The translations under genes were made by a program, and so were the position numbers. Under the pieces are notes generated by a model, which was not told where the DNA came from, searched no databases, and saw only the letters and a list, made by a program, of their open reading frames with translations. A stretch of DNA of 64,000 nt from Saposhnikovia divaricata (Eukaryota; Streptophyta; Magnoliopsida; Apiales; Apiaceae). Positions within the stretch are counted from its first letter, which is position 1. Each line of letters begins with the position of its first letter. The DNA lies in contig CM071600.1 in the NCBI GenBank assembly GCA_036435485.1, forward strand, positions 113,080,046 to 113,144,045. Reading direction: 5' to 3'. This document shows positions 23,422-35,218 of this stretch, one piece after another.

Positions 23422-23936
23422 TGTTGTGGAATAAAAATCGGGTTATCGAATTACGATTAGGGTTTGTGTTTATTTAATGTAAAGGGATGGTGAGCTTCGA
23501 GCTTTAATGGTTGTTTCCGTGTTCGAGACTGATCGGTCCTCACAGAGTGCCTACGTATCTCGTTATTGAGAATCAAGCCAAGACGTAGTTCTGAGATGAG
23601 GGGTCTGGCCCTTTAAATAGGCTACAGGAGCCTTAGAATCGTAGTAGGATTCGGATACTTGGTGGGCAAGCCACTGCCTTGAGGAAGGTTCTAGACTCCT
23701 TCCTTGTAGGAGTCTGTTTCCATATTGAATTAGGTACCTTGGAGGCTAAGTCTGGTAGGAATAGCATCCTTATCTGATTACTATTGCTGAGCTGTTTATT
23801 TCCCTTAATATTAACTACGAAATTAATATTAAAATAGAGAGTCTGACCTCATTAATGGGCCCCCTGTTTGGACCATGCTGGGTCTAATTAATGCCATATT
23901 AAATGTGTCTTTAGGGCTTATTTTCAGCCCATATCA
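23422..23936 (-). repeat. 3' LTR of the Tat element
   Basis: 515 bp, starting TG and ending CA in either orientation, and near-identical to 33257-33771. In element orientation it starts TGATATGGGC and ends ACAACA. It is preceded (higher coordinates) by the polypurine tract. Confidence 0.95.
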
Positions 23937-23951
23937 TTTGCCCCCCAACTT
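23937..23951 (-). other. Polypurine tract of the Tat element
   Basis: On the minus strand it reads AAGTTGGGGGGCAAA, immediately before the 3' LTR. This is the primer site for plus-strand DNA synthesis in LTR retrotransposons. Confidence 0.8.
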
Positions 23952-24400
23952 CTAGGAAAACTGATCAGGTTTTCTTCGAAGTTTTAACGGCCTTTTCGAG
24001 ACTTGGGTCAGGGTTTATTGCTTGTTGTACACTAGTGTTTCACGAATACCGTCTTAATGTAAAGTGTGGAGCGACCTGCACATTTACGATGTTTGGCTTT
24101 ATTCGAAGCTAATGGTATTTACGTCTTATAGGGAATTATAGATATTTTCCTTGCGTTCTCTATGTACCCACAAGTATTTTACTATTTTTGGATATTTTAC
24201 CAAAAATACTTAATGGTACTTTCAAGCATAAAATAATTTTTAGAAATAATTTTTAGAAATAATTTTTCTATTATCCGAGATTTTTTGGAAATTATTGTCC
24301 AATTTCCCAACTTTAAATCATTATTGGCTTGTTTTCAGAATTTTTAAAGGATTTTCTTCCATTAATAATTTAAGAAAAATACCCTGCCAAAAATGAAGCG

Positions 24401-24770
24401 TACTAGGCGGGGGTATCCCTGCCAAGGAGACCATTTTACTTAGCCACGCCAAGAAAGTTGGTCTCCTGGGCGTGGGTATGGGTCTATCAAAAATCAACCT
24501 GGGCGTGGGTACCCCCGCCAAGGAGACACCTTCCTTAGGCACGCCTAGGAAGTTTGGTCTCCTGGGCGTGGGTGTACCTTCGTCCCTCAAAAACCAACCT
24601 GGGCGTGGGTACCCCCGCCAAGGAGACACCTTCCTTAGGCACGCCTAGGAGGTTTGGTCTCCTGGGTGTGGGTATACCCTTGTTTGTAAAAAACGAGCCT
24701 GGGCGTGGGTATCCCCGCCTAGAAGGTACTTTGCGAACCAACGCCTAGGAGTTTTATCCTCCTGGGCGTG
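24401..24770. repeat. Tandem array of 100-bp hairpin-forming units
   Basis: About 3.7 copies of a 100-bp unit. The 'gggcgtgggta' anchor recurs at 24501, 24601 and 24701, and a diverged first copy starts near 24401. Each unit holds imperfect dyads: around GGCGTGGGTACCCCCGCC, and an approximately 55-bp stem with arms cgccaaggagacaccttcc.. and its complement around aggcacgcct. The array is GC-rich within an AT-rich element and lies between the PPT and the antisense promoter. Tandem arrays in the 3' untranslated part are known for Tat/Ogre elements and can seed satellites. Confidence 0.85.
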
Positions 24771-24970
24771 GCCTTTTTAATTGGGCTTCCAGCCTTTCAA
24801 CTCTGACAGATCCTTATCCTATTTTCTAAAAATGTCATAGAACTTTCTAGAATTTAGTAAAATCAATTCAAAATTTGAATTTCATGGGCTTCCCGCCTAT
24901 TCAAAGGTCCAGTCACCTGTTGACAACCCATTTACTTACTACAAACGGTTGATTGACCGACCGTGAACTC

Positions 24971-24978
24971 TATAAAAG
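24971..24978 (+). promoter_or_regulatory. TATA box of the antisense gene
   Basis: tataaaag lies 235 bp upstream of the ATG at 25206, in a GC-richer context with a CT-rich presumptive leader behind it. It is the only good TATA motif placed to drive the plus-strand gene. Confidence 0.6.
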
Positions 24979-25205
24979 AGTGGTGTGCGTTCCTCATTTC
25001 ACATCTCACTTTTTTGCAAGAATTTTCTCTCAATATCCCCCAAATACTTTCCAAAAAGCTCTGCTAGGGTTCTGTCGTGAGGCGATTTCCGGCACCTTTC
25101 CACCGCCCTATTCCCCAGTTTCCGTTTGAAGATCGTTGAATCTTCATCTTCTCCAACTTTTACTTTCAATTTTTCTGGGTTCAAGCTTACAAAGGAAGCG
25201 CTTCA

Positions 25206-27070
25206 ATGGAAGATTCTAATTCTTCAGGCCAATCTCAACTCGCTCATACCTCTACCACTGCTCCAAGGGTTTCAAGGGGTAAGAACCCTAAAACATCTCT
25301 TGTTCATGCCAGTGTTTTTTCCCTTAGAGATATTTTAAACGAATTTGGCCAAGCTTTTCCCAATATGCTTCACTTAGATGCTTACGAGTATAAATCAAAA
25401 TACAAACAGCATAGGGTAGATATTTTAGCCCAACTTTTTCGTATTAATGGGCCTTATAGGGTGGTTGTTCTAGCCCCAAACGAAAGGGCTTGTCACCCAA
25501 AGCCTGGGGCAATTAGGATTTACAAAGAAACTTTCTATGCTGGTTTCCGCCTTCCACCTCCTCCTTTTGTTTACCGTCTTTTAGCTGAAGCCAGGGTTTG
25601 TCCAACCCAAGTTATGCCAAATGCATGGCGTTTTATTTATTGTTTCATGGTCCAGTGTAGGAAACATGGGCTTGAGCCCAGTATTTCTATCTTTCGTTAT
25701 TTATTCAAGTTTGTCAATTCTTCTGACAACTCGGGTTGGGTCAAAATCCAACACCGTTCTCTAGCCCGTTCTTGTTTCGTTTTGGATTCCGCTCCCGATT
25801 CCCTTCCTGATTGGAAGAGGGAGTGGTTTTACGTCTTTTTGGATGGGGATGATTGGGACAACTATTTTCGGCCCAATTTCTGCATAGCCGTTGATGGGCC
25901 TGTCAGGAGTATAAAATTGGGCGTGGAAGAAGAGGCTGCCATAGCTTTGTTAACATATGATAATTTGCATCAACGTGCAAATTTGATTTCTGAAGATTCG
26001 CTGCAGGCCCATGGGCTAAGCGATTTGGGCCCTGAGGGTAATTAACTGGAAATCCTCACTTCTTGCCTTATTAAAAATTTTATGCTAGATATAATTTTCT
26101 GACATTTTGTACTCATTTTGCAGCCAAAGCTGCTCTGGGAGCAATTTTCAAGTAGAGGGAGGCTGCTGCTGCTAGGGTAGTAACAGAAAATCCTCGGGCC
26201 AAAAGGGCCAGGACTGAGGATGCCTCTTCTGCAGTGGAGCATGTTCCTGCCTTTCTTCAAGAAAGGCTAGTTCCAATTGATGAAGACCTCACTCCTTTCA
26301 CAGTGGGATGGGGGTTATGCAACAGGGACACAGCTGTGGGCGACTCTAGGGCGGCAACTGAGTGGTCTAGGAGCGTGGTTACTCCACGAGATAGGGCCCA
26401 CATTGTGGAGTCTTCTGATGATCGGCAGATTGAGCTTCTTGGGGCCCAAGCTGTTGCTTCGGTAATTTTTTCTTCAACTCCATAATTTAATTGTATTTCC
26501 ATTTCCCTTATTCACTTGTTTTCTTTGCAGATGAACGCTTACCTTCAGGCCGCCGTTCATAATCTTAAAACGGTGCGTGCTGACAAGACTATAGCCGAGA
26601 GGGACAGAGATAGATACTTTGCCTCCTCTGAGGCAAATTTTGCTCGTTTTAGGGAGGTGGAGAAGGAGCTGGCAGCGGAGAAGGAGAGGAACAGGAAGCT
26701 GCAGCTGGAGGTGCAGCAGAACAGGGAACACATCATAGCTGACTACAAGGCTTCTAAGGACTTTCAAGATGTCCTGAATGCCGAGTATGATGCGAATTTT
26801 CCTGGTACCTTTAAGGAGTGCTGGGAGGAGATCATCGAGGAGCTGAGCGGGAAGATCGAGGGGGTGTCCCTAGAGAGATTCCCGGTTCCTGCTATCCCTG
26901 GAGTAACAGCTGCTTTGGAGGTTGCTACAGAGGCAGCCGTGGATGGGGACTCTCAGCCCACTCAGGATCCACCTTCTTCTCCTGGGGTAGAGGAGTTAGA
27001 TAGCTCTGCTAAAGGAGCAGATCTTCCTCTTACCCAAGGAGATGTTGCAGTTGATGACCTAGATGTGTAG
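25206..27070 (+). pseudogene. Antisense spliced gene: 'putative gypsy-type transposon' protein
   Basis: Encoded opposite to gag-pol, convergent with integrase. Three exons, 25206-26037, 26124-26461 and 26531-27070, join in frame at GT-AG introns (phase 1, then phase 0) to about 570 codons. Exon 1 carries the plant putative-gypsy-type-transposon domain (Pfam PF04195 style): ..GFRLPPPPFVYRLL..PNAWRFIYCFMVQC.. (about residues 120-165). Exon 2 is a linker with a basic RAKRAR patch. Exon 3 begins with a predicted coiled coil (ERDRDRYFASSEANFARFREVEKELAAEKERNRK) and has an acidic tail. One in-frame TAG (26153-26155) follows ..LGAIFK early in exon 2, so this copy is probably dead. The function of the family is unknown; similar antisense ORFs occur in other Tat-group elements. 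Confidence 0.75.
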
Positions 27071-27488
27071 ATGGCCCTACGTGGCTTATTTCTGTTTTTT
27101 ATCTTTATTTATTCCGAACTTTTGCCCTTCGGGGTTTATGATGTAAAACTTAAATTTAACTTATCTATGCAGTTAGTTTCTTTTGTTTCCATATTCTTGT
27201 TTTTGCTTATAGTCTGTTGCGCTCTTATACTTGGCCCCTTGGCTTATACTATACTCACAAATTTATACATCGTTCGTCTTTTAAAATAACAAAACGAAAG
27301 AAGTAATCTGATGGAAGCAAAAACAAACTTTATTGATAAGCTGACATAATGTCAATGGAATGGGTTCAACCCTTACATAGATAGTCTACTTCCTACTCTG
27401 AGCTTAATGGCTCTGGAATGGTTTCATCGAACCTTATTTCTATTTCTCCTAATAAATAGATAGAAAGCTGAATCCGTACAAGGATAGC

Positions 27489-28534
27489 TCACACATAATA
27501 AATCTTCAGGTTCAAAGCATGCCAAGTTCGTGGCACTTCGTTCCCATCTAATGTCTCCAACTTGTAGGATCCTCGTCCTAGTGTCTTCTTGAATCGATAT
27601 GGCCCTTCCCAGTTAGGGGCTAGCTTTCCTTTCTGTCCAACTCCTGAAGCTTCTACTTTCCTTAGAACCAAGTCACCTTGTCGAAAGAACCTCTCCTTAA
27701 CCCTTAAATTGTAGTAGAAAGACGCTCTCTTCTGATGCTCTGCATTCCTGGAATTTGCTTCGTCCCTAACCTCATCAATTAGGTCAAGGGCGAGTCTCAT
27801 GCCCTCTTCATTAACTTCTGGTTCATATGCTTCAACTCGAGGTGATGCGTGCATAATCTCGAGGGGCATAACTGCCTCGGCCCCGTAAGCCAACAAGAAC
27901 GGGGTTGCTCCAGTTGATACTTTACAGGTGGTACGATACGCCCATAGTATAGGAAATAGCTCGTCCACCCAAGTGTTCCTAGAACGTTCGACCCTCTTCT
28001 TCAGTCCATCGAGGATGATTCGATTGGCGACCTCTGCCTGTCCATTTGCTTGCGGATGTGCTACTGAAGTAAAACGAAGCTCAATGGCATTTTCCTCGCA
28101 GTACTTCTTAAATTCTTCATTGTTAAACTGTGTCCCATTATCCGTCACAAGGACTCGAGGGATCCCATATCTGCAAATGATGCTCTCCCAAAAGACTGGG
28201 AAACTTGCTTGGTGGTTATTTTGGCCAAAGGCTTAGCCTCAATCCACTTAGTGAAGTAGTCGATGGCAACTATCAGAAACTTCCTTTGTGCTGAAGCTAC
28301 GGGGAAAGGACCAAGTATATCCATTCCCCACATTGCGAATGGAATAGGGGAGCTAATCGACGTTAACATCTCAGGCGGCTGCCTTACTATCGGAGCGTGA
28401 TTTTGGCATCTATCGCACCGCTTGACATAGCTCTGTGCGTCGGCCAACATTTCTGGCCAGTAGAATCCCAAACGGGTTATTTTGTGAGCTAGGGCTCTGC
28501 CCCCCAAGTGTTGCCCACAGATACCTTCATAAAC
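27489..28534 (-). pseudogene. Tat integrase (frameshifted)
   Basis: C-terminal pol domain that inserts the cDNA. Visible: zinc-binding remnant with CDRCQNHAP, core Asp in WGMDILGP, second Asp in VTDNGTQF, and Glu in ANGQAEVANR; C-terminal GPYRFKK-like module near the end. A 1-nt frameshift near 28195 separates ..KITTKQVSQ from ..FWESIICRYGIPRVL. The frame is joined to the RNase H part by an in-frame TAA (28535-28537). No chromodomain, as expected for Tat. Confidence 0.85.
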
Positions 28535-29317
28535 TTATTCCAAAGTTTCCCTTGCCTCTTGGGGCCTCAGACACTTCAAGTATGGGATGACAAAAGACCT
28601 TTTGTAAAGGACGCCTTCAATCAAGGCATATCTCAATGCTCTTACTGACAGCTTTCGTGCCTCCGAGGCATTGTCAGGGAGCCATCCGGTTTCAAGGTAA
28701 GCTTTGATGGGATCTATCCAACAGCTTCCTACATCAATCAGTGCCACCAACTTTGAGTTGATGGTCGGGGGCTTCAAGACCTGGAAGTAAACACTTCCTG
28801 AATAATTTTCTATCTCAGAAGAAGCCAACTTGGACAAGGCATCGGCCTTAACGTTCTCCTCTCTCAGAATATGTTCCACATAACACTCATCAAACTGAGT
28901 CATCACTGCCTTCACAACTCTCAAATACTTCACCATAGTTTCATCCTTGGCCTCAAATTCACCATTTACTTGTGATACCACTAGTCTTGAATCGCCACAT
29001 ACTTTGAGATTTTTGACCCTCATGATCCTGGCCAAGCCTAAACCGGCTATCAAGGCTTCATACTCAGCTTCGTTGTTGGTTGTCGAAAAGTCCAACTTCA
29101 AAGCATACTCCACCATGAACCCATCGGGGCTTTGTAAAACCACACCTGCACCACTAGATTTTGTTTTTGATGCTCCATCAAAATAGAGCACCCAATACTC
29201 CTTCAGATCAGACCTAAGCTCTTCATCTTTATCCTCTTCCCCAGGGGTAGCTATCATCTCCTGCCCCCCGACTTCTTGGTTGTTAATGGTGCATTCAACC
29301 ATGAAGTCAGCCAATGC
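28535..29317 (-). pseudogene. Second, archaeal-type RNase H of the Tat element
   Basis: Sequence WVLYFDGASKTKSSGAGVVL, ..TTNNEAEYEALIAGLGLA.. and ..HILREENVKADALSKLAS shows an aRNase H fold with its acidic catalytic positions (D, E, D) present. Tat-group elements carry this in addition to the ordinary RNase H. It is separated from upstream pol by an in-frame TAG at 29318-29320 where relatives have Gln (..KAxALADF..). Confidence 0.85.
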
Positions 29318-31435
29318 CTAAGCCTTAATGGCTGTTCGAGGCTTATATGTGATATCAAACTCTCTTAACTCAATTGCCCACTTTATTAACCTTCCACTGG
29401 CCTTAGGGCTATGCAATATATTTCTCAACTGCTGGTTTGTCAGAACTTGAATCTTATGTGCCTGGAAGTAAGGTCGCAACTTCCTCGAGGCAGTCACTAA
29501 TGCCAAAGCAAACTTTTCAATGGGTGAGTAATTCAACTCAGCCCCATGCAACACTTTGCTCACGTAGTAGATAGGTTTCTGGATTTTCTCCTCTTCTCGA
29601 ATGAGGACAGCACTCAATGCTTGTTCAGATACCGCCAGGTATAGGTAAAGAGTCTCCCCAGGACTTGGTTTGGCCAACAACGGAGCTTCAGCCATGTATT
29701 TCTTAAATTGCTCAAAGGCCTCTTGGCTCTCAGGGGTCCACTCAAATTTTTTCACCTTCTTCAATGCCTGAAAGAAAGGCAAGCATTTATCACCAGACTT
29801 GGAGATGAATCTTCCTAAAGCCGCTACCGGGCCTGTTAACTTCTGCACATCTCTTATAGAGCGTGGCGGTTCCATATCTAAGATCGCCTTGATCTTGTCA
29901 GGGTTGGCCTCTATGCCTCTCTTTGAAACCATCAAACCTAAGAATTTTCCAGATCCAACACCAAAAGCACACTTGGCTGGATTCAACATCATTTTGTGGT
30001 ACCTCAGCACTTCGAATGCCTCTCTGAGGTGTTTAATGTGGTCTGCCTTGAACAGGCTCTTGACCAGCATGTCGTCAACATAGACCTCCATGGTTTTTCC
30101 AATCAGATGGGCGAATATTTTGTTCACCAGTCGTTGGTATGTAGCTCATGCATTCTTTAGACCAAAAGCCATAACAAGGTAGCAGAAAACACCAAAGTCA
30201 GTTATGAAAGATACCTTTGGGATGTCATCCTTGTGCATCCTAATCTGATTGTAGCCGTTGAACCCATCCATAAAGCTCAACATCTCATGTCCGGCTGTGG
30301 CATCTATCAACATATCTATCCTTGGCAGGGGAAAACAATCCTTCGGGCATGCATCATTCAAATCAGTGAAGTCTATACACATCCTCCACTTCCCGTTTGC
30401 CTTCTTGACCATCACAGGGTTAGCCAACCATTCGAGGAACTGTATCTCTTCAATAAACCCAGCCTCTAAGAGCTTGTCAACTTCTTGCTTAATGGCCTCT
30501 TGCCTTTCAGGAGCAAAATTTCTTTTCTTTTGTTTTATTGTCTTCCGCCCAGGATCAACGTTCAACTTGTGAGTTATGAGTTGGGGATCAATCCCTGGCA
30601 TATCAGCAGCTGTCCAAGCAAACACATCACTATTCTTTTGCAAAAATACTATCAACTTGCCCTTTAGGGGTTCTTTCAAAGAAGCTCCTACATAAGTTAC
30701 TTTCTCAGGGTCGCTCAACTCTAGAGGAATAGGGACTAAGTCCTCTGCTGGCTTCCCTCGATGTTCATCATCACGGACATCCATGTCTTCAATCGGAAGT
30801 ACCTGCCCCCCGATTCCATCAGCTCTTAATGCGGATACGTAGCAGCTTCTTGCCGTTTTCTGATCACCCTTTTGTTCTCCAACACCATTCCTGGTTGGAA
30901 ACTTAATTTTTATGTGGTATGTAGAGGCAACAGCCTTGAATGCGTGAAGTCCGGTCCTCCCAAGGATTGCGTTATAAGTCGAGGATGCCTTTATCACAAG
31001 AAAATTCAGCATCTGAGTAGCTTCCTTAGGTTCTTGCCCGATTGTCACGGGTAACTGAATAGTCCCTTCAACCTTGGACTCGACTCCATTAAACCCGTAT
31101 ATCGGCATGTTGGTCGGGGTCAACTGAGAGTCAGTGTATCCCATCTTTACGAATGCGTCATGAAACAAAATATCAACAGAAGCTCCATTGTCTATCAAGA
31201 CTCGCTTCACCTCCGAATTTCCAATAATAGGGGCTATGACCAACGGGTCGTCATGGGGGAACTTCACCCCTTCAAGGTCTGAATCATCAAACCCAATTGC
31301 TATTTCAGTCCTAGCACGTTTAGGGGCATCTCCCACGATGTGCATCACTTCTCTAGCATATGCCTTTCGAGAGTTTCGAGTTATTCCGGCCGTCGTTGGG
31401 CCTCCCGAAATCATGTTAATAACTGGCCCTCGGGG
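29318..31435 (-). pseudogene. Tat protease, reverse transcriptase and RNase H 1
   Basis: Protease: VLIDNGASVDILF (D-N-G active-site loop). RT: ..KWRMCIDFTDLNDACPKD.. and catalytic VYVDDMLVKS (on the minus strand near 30080). RNase H 1: ..KPIYYVSKVLHGAELNY.. followed by the connection to the second RNase H. An in-frame TGA at 30146-30148 interrupts AFGLKNA/ATYQRLV where Gly is expected. The TAG at 31436-31438 separates it from gag; this could be decay or, less likely, a programmed stop. Confidence 0.9.
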
Positions 31436-33223
31436 CTATTGATTATGATCACGATCGCGATCGTTATCTCTTCTGTCATTGTCTCTTCTATCATAGTCCC
31501 TTCTTTGGGTTCCACGATCATCACCCTTTGTGAACTTGTTCAGCTTCCCTTTTCGGATCAAGAACTCAATTTCATCCTTCAACTGTCTACAATCATCTGT
31601 ATCATGCCCCACATCACGGTGGTGCCTACAGTACTGCTCCTTATTTCTTTTTGCGGGATCACTCCTAAGTGGCTTCGGCCATAAAAAGTCTTTATCCTTT
31701 TCAATATCTAACAAGATCTAACTCCTAGGAGCGTTCAGCCTTGCATAATCAGAAAATCTAGGTCCCAAACCTTTCTTTGGCGGTGACTCAGAGTCTTTGC
31801 TAGTCCGGGGATACTTGTCCCTAGCGTCGTACTCTTGCTCTTGCTTTCGTTTCTTTGAGTCGTTGGAACCCTTGCCATTGCCCCCTACAGCTTCCTTCTT
31901 CATGCTGTCTTCAGCCTTGATGTACTTGTCGGCCCTTCGTTGGAGCTCGGCCATGTTTTCAGGAGGATGTTTTGCCAAAGACCTTTTAAAGAAGAGATTA
32001 GTGGTTCCGTGTTCCAGGGCTACCATGGCCACCTTATTTTCCAGATCAGTGATATTCAACGTCTCCTTAGTGAATCACTTGAGATAATCCCTTAAATTCT
32101 CATTCTTCCCCTGCACCACATACATGAGAGATGCAGAACTTTTTTCATGAACTCTCCCACTAATGAACTGGCTGACAAAGGCAGCGCTTAACTCCTTAAA
32201 AGAGCCAATCGAATTTGCAGGTAGGCGGCTATACCACCTTTGAGCCATGCCTGACAAGGTTTGAGGAAACGCCCTACACTTTAAGGCATCGCTTGCAGGC
32301 TGCAGCAGCAGTGCGTTTGAGAATGTCTTGACATGGTTTGCGGGGTCGCCCGTTCCATCATAAGCCTGAATTGTCGGCATCTTGAACTTTCTTGAGATGC
32401 GGGCATTCATCACCTCCTCAGTAAACGGAGGTGTGGGATCATCAGGATCCCCAAGTGGCATCAGATCCTTGGGGTTGCTTCTGGGGGTGTCCACCCTTGT
32501 CGATTTTTCAGTTGGGGCATCAGCCCTTCGCTGTCTGCTTGAAGGCCTTTCCAGATTTATAATGGGAATCCTCCCTGTAATTGGAGGAGGTCGAATCAGA
32601 CTTTACCTTGCTTGCTCCCTAGCAATATCATCCTTCAACCTTGGGATCTCAGCCTCATGAGCCTTAATCCTTTCCTCAGCCGTTTGTGGAGGTCCATCAT
32701 GGATTCTTTGGGACCTCCTTCGAGGCTCTCTACTAGCACGTCGCCTCCTTGGGGCTTCTTCGCGATCATCATCGTCATCCTCAGATGTCGAATCATCAGT
32801 ATAGGGGCCGGAGTAGTCATCGTACTCTCGATCTCGGATCTGTAAGGCATGATCGCTAGGTCCAGGTTCCCTTTGTTGAGGGGGATAATTAGGCAACCCA
32901 TACATCGGGTTGGTATTCAAGGGGAGATCCGTAGTGTGGATCTGTATTCCCGGGGGTAGTGTACGATCAACGTTATCAAGAGGAGAAACCACCATCTGAA
33001 GAGGGTTAGTTTCTTGGTTTTGAGGGACAATCACGGGTAAAGTTCCCTCAACATGGGGAATCATCCCTGAGGGTTGAGAGGCTAGAGGTTGAATGATCGT
33101 CCCTGTTGATTGGGGTAATTGTCCTTCTCCAGCAGTGATAAGCGGATCAGAGGTGGCAGGTGGAGCAGAGCTAAGGGGTATGGCCTCAGTCGAGGTTGAC
33201 GTTGTCCTTCGTGTTTGAACCAT
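31436..33223 (-). pseudogene. Tat gag (multiple stops)
   Basis: Starts at ATG 33223, 33 nt after the LTR, with MVQTRRTTSTSTEAIPLSS. Contains an acidic/Arg-rich segment, the plant Retrotrans_gag domain (..GMAQRWYSRLPANSIGSFKELSAAF..) and a non-canonical zinc motif (YCRHHRDVGHDTDDC) near the C-terminus. In-frame stops: TAA 32603, TGA 32075 (in ..YLKxFTKETL.., where Arg is expected) and TAG 31718 (..PRSxILLDI..). Confidence 0.85.
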
Positions 33224-33238
33224 GGTTGATGTCTTCTT

Positions 33239-33254
33239 CCCACAGACGGCGCCA
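33239..33254 (-). other. Primer-binding site of the Tat element
   Basis: On the minus strand, two bases after the LTR, it reads TGGCGCCGTCTGTGGG. The TGGCGCCG core is the usual PBS type of Tat and Athila elements, commonly assigned to tRNA-Asp; the exact tRNA was not checked. Confidence 0.7.
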
Positions 33255-33256
33255 AA

Positions 33257-33771
33257 TGTTATGGAATAAAAATCGGGTTATCGAATTGCGATTAGGGTTT
33301 GTGTTTATTTAATGCAAAGGGATGGTGAGCTTCGAGCTTTAATGGTTGTTTCCGTGTTCGAGACTGATCGGTCCTCACAGAGTGCCTACGTATCTCGTTA
33401 TTGAGAATCAAGCCAAGACGTAGTTCTGAGATGAGGGGTCTGGCCCTTTAAATAGGCTGCATGAGCCTTAGAATCGTAGTAGGATTCGGATACTTGGTGG
33501 GCAAGCCACTGCCTTGAGGAAGGTTCTAGACTCCTTCCTTGTAGGAGTCTGTTTCCATATTGAATTAGGTACCTTGGAGGCTAAGTCTGGTAGGAATAGC
33601 ATCCTTATCTGATTACTATTGCTGAGCTGTTTATTTCCCTTAATATTAACTACGAAATTAATATTAAAATAGAGATTCTGACCTCATTAATGGGCCCCCT
33701 GTTTGGACCATGCTGGGTCTAATTAATGCCATATTAAATGTGTCTTTAGGGCTTATTTTCAGCCCATATCA
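33257..33771 (-). repeat. 5' LTR of the Tat element
   Basis: 515-bp partner of 23422-23936. In element orientation it contains the promoter (U3-R) and is followed by the PBS. Outer flank is ATTTT (33772-33776). Confidence 0.95.
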
Positions 33772-33994
33772 ATTTTAAAATAAATTAAATGCACTTTTTA
33801 ATTGTATAATTTTTTTATTTTTCTCAATTATGTGATACATATAAATTTCAATTATATCAAGGAAACATGTATTATGGGAAAAAAGTCAAAACGATACCAA
33901 CCCCAATTTACAAGAATAAGTGAGCCCAGAGTAAAAATAATGACACATGGAATCAGAATCGTGATTAAGGGTCCACTTGACAATGACAGATAAG

Positions 33995-34555
33995 GAAGGC
34001 CAATGATTGACACGATTATGTCTCTATCAATCCACGTGTTGACATGATCCTAACACACGCCAACACAATTATCACCTGAACAGGTGAAGGTCATCTTCTG
34101 CATATAGGTGTCTCACCTAACTAGGATCCAACGCTCGTGATTTCGGGAACAAACCCAAATCCCTGGCCTATAAACAGCCTAAGGAAAGAAGGTTTAGGGG
34201 TTACATTCTCACATGCTCTCTCACAAACACACATCCTCCATATTTCGATACTCTAGTTTCTTCATTATATTTTTCAAAACCTACTCTTATTCTCACACCT
34301 GAGGCGTCACGGGGCTCAAACATCCTCTGATGTTATTTTGGAGAGGCCCAGCCACCAGATTCACCTCTTCCGAGCGTAAGAACGGCAAGGAAGAACTTGT
34401 TCGAGATATGGAGTTATCAAATCACATAAATGGTAAAAGTTTAATGTGGTGGTTATTACTTATATTTTTATTATTTTATTTGGTTGGTATTTTTTATCTA
34501 TATATATTTATTATAACGGGTGTCGACTTAAGAAAACGTGAAACAAAATAGATAT
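33995..34555 (+). mobile_element. LTR-like remnant with TATA box and leader
   Basis: A TATA motif (cctataaacagcc, about 34168-34180) is followed by a CA/CT-rich leader and a 'cctgaggcgtcacgggg' motif of the kind seen in the U3-R-U5 part of gypsy LTRs. No matching second LTR or coding region is visible. Boundaries are guesses. Confidence 0.35.
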
Positions 34556-34670
34556 ATTATTTTCACCAATTTATTTGATATTACTGATATTTTTTTTCAA
34601 TTCTATTCTTAAATAATCTATATTTAAAATTTTAAAAATATATTATAAGACCTTTGCGAAACACGACTTA

Positions 34671-34969
34671 GTCGACTTGTTATATATTGAATGTATTTTC
34701 AACAACGTTGTCACCATTATTGTGATCAATAATTACCGAATGATTTTACAATATGGGATGACAAACAGTTATTCATATCTTCTACGAAACATAAGAAAAA
34801 GTAAATTAAGCAATTATGTTTATCCATGTACCCTTCATGAATTACAATTTAGAGGATAACATTATCTGGGATAAGTCACGTGTAATAAATTATTATACAA
34901 AATAACTTGAGAGATTGCACTGCACTCAGAGGTTATGTTGCATTGAATATGTCGAACTTTTATGATCTT
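34671..34969. repeat. Long direct repeat, copy 1
   Basis: Homologous to 41047-41360 in the same orientation, with stretches such as 'acaaacagttattcatatct' and 'tatgtcgaacttttatgatc' identical. The two copies bracket the solo LTR, a hAT element and a MITE. Family unknown. Confidence 0.7.
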
Positions 34970-34989
34970 CAATTATTGTTGAGTATGAA

Positions 34990-35213
34990 ATACACGTAAG
35001 ATAATACAAAAGGGGGTGAATGTATTATCAACTTTTCTTCAAGTTATTTCTCTGTTTGAATCTGTTTGTTACTTGTAGCTGAGTATGTATGTTAAATGAA
35101 GAATATTGCGAAATGTAAATAACACACAAACTTACTTTAAATCTAACGTTGTATTAGATTAGTTTCTAGTTTCTAGTTTCTATTTTAATTTTTATTTCTA
35201 TTTGATCACTAGC
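34990..35213. other. Spacer, no gene seen
   Basis: AT-rich. Contains a purine tract 'acaaaagggggtgaatg' (about 35004) that resembles a retroelement PPT, and an 11-bp tandem repeat tagtttctagt near 35160. Nothing firm. Confidence 0.3.
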
Positions 35214-35218
35214 CTATA

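Larger units (their letters stand above)
23422..33771 (-). mobile_element. Tat-lineage Ty3/gypsy LTR retrotransposon, complete structure
   Basis: Two 515-bp LTRs (23422-23936 and 33257-33771) are flanked by a perfect 5-bp duplication ATTTT (23417-23421, 33772-33776). The order on the minus strand is LTR, PBS, gag, protease, RT, RNase H, second archaeal-type RNase H, integrase, then an antisense gene, a tandem array, PPT and LTR. Dual RNase H and extra ORFs near the 3' end are hallmarks of the Tat/Ogre/Retand group. I count six mismatches between the LTRs (about 1.2 percent), so the insertion is recent. The gag-pol frame nevertheless has seven in-frame stops and one frameshift. Confidence 0.95.

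Noticed and set aside
24321..24748. Several frames over the 100-bp tandem array
   Set aside because: Periodic peptide repeats follow from the DNA tandem array; no start context or continuation.
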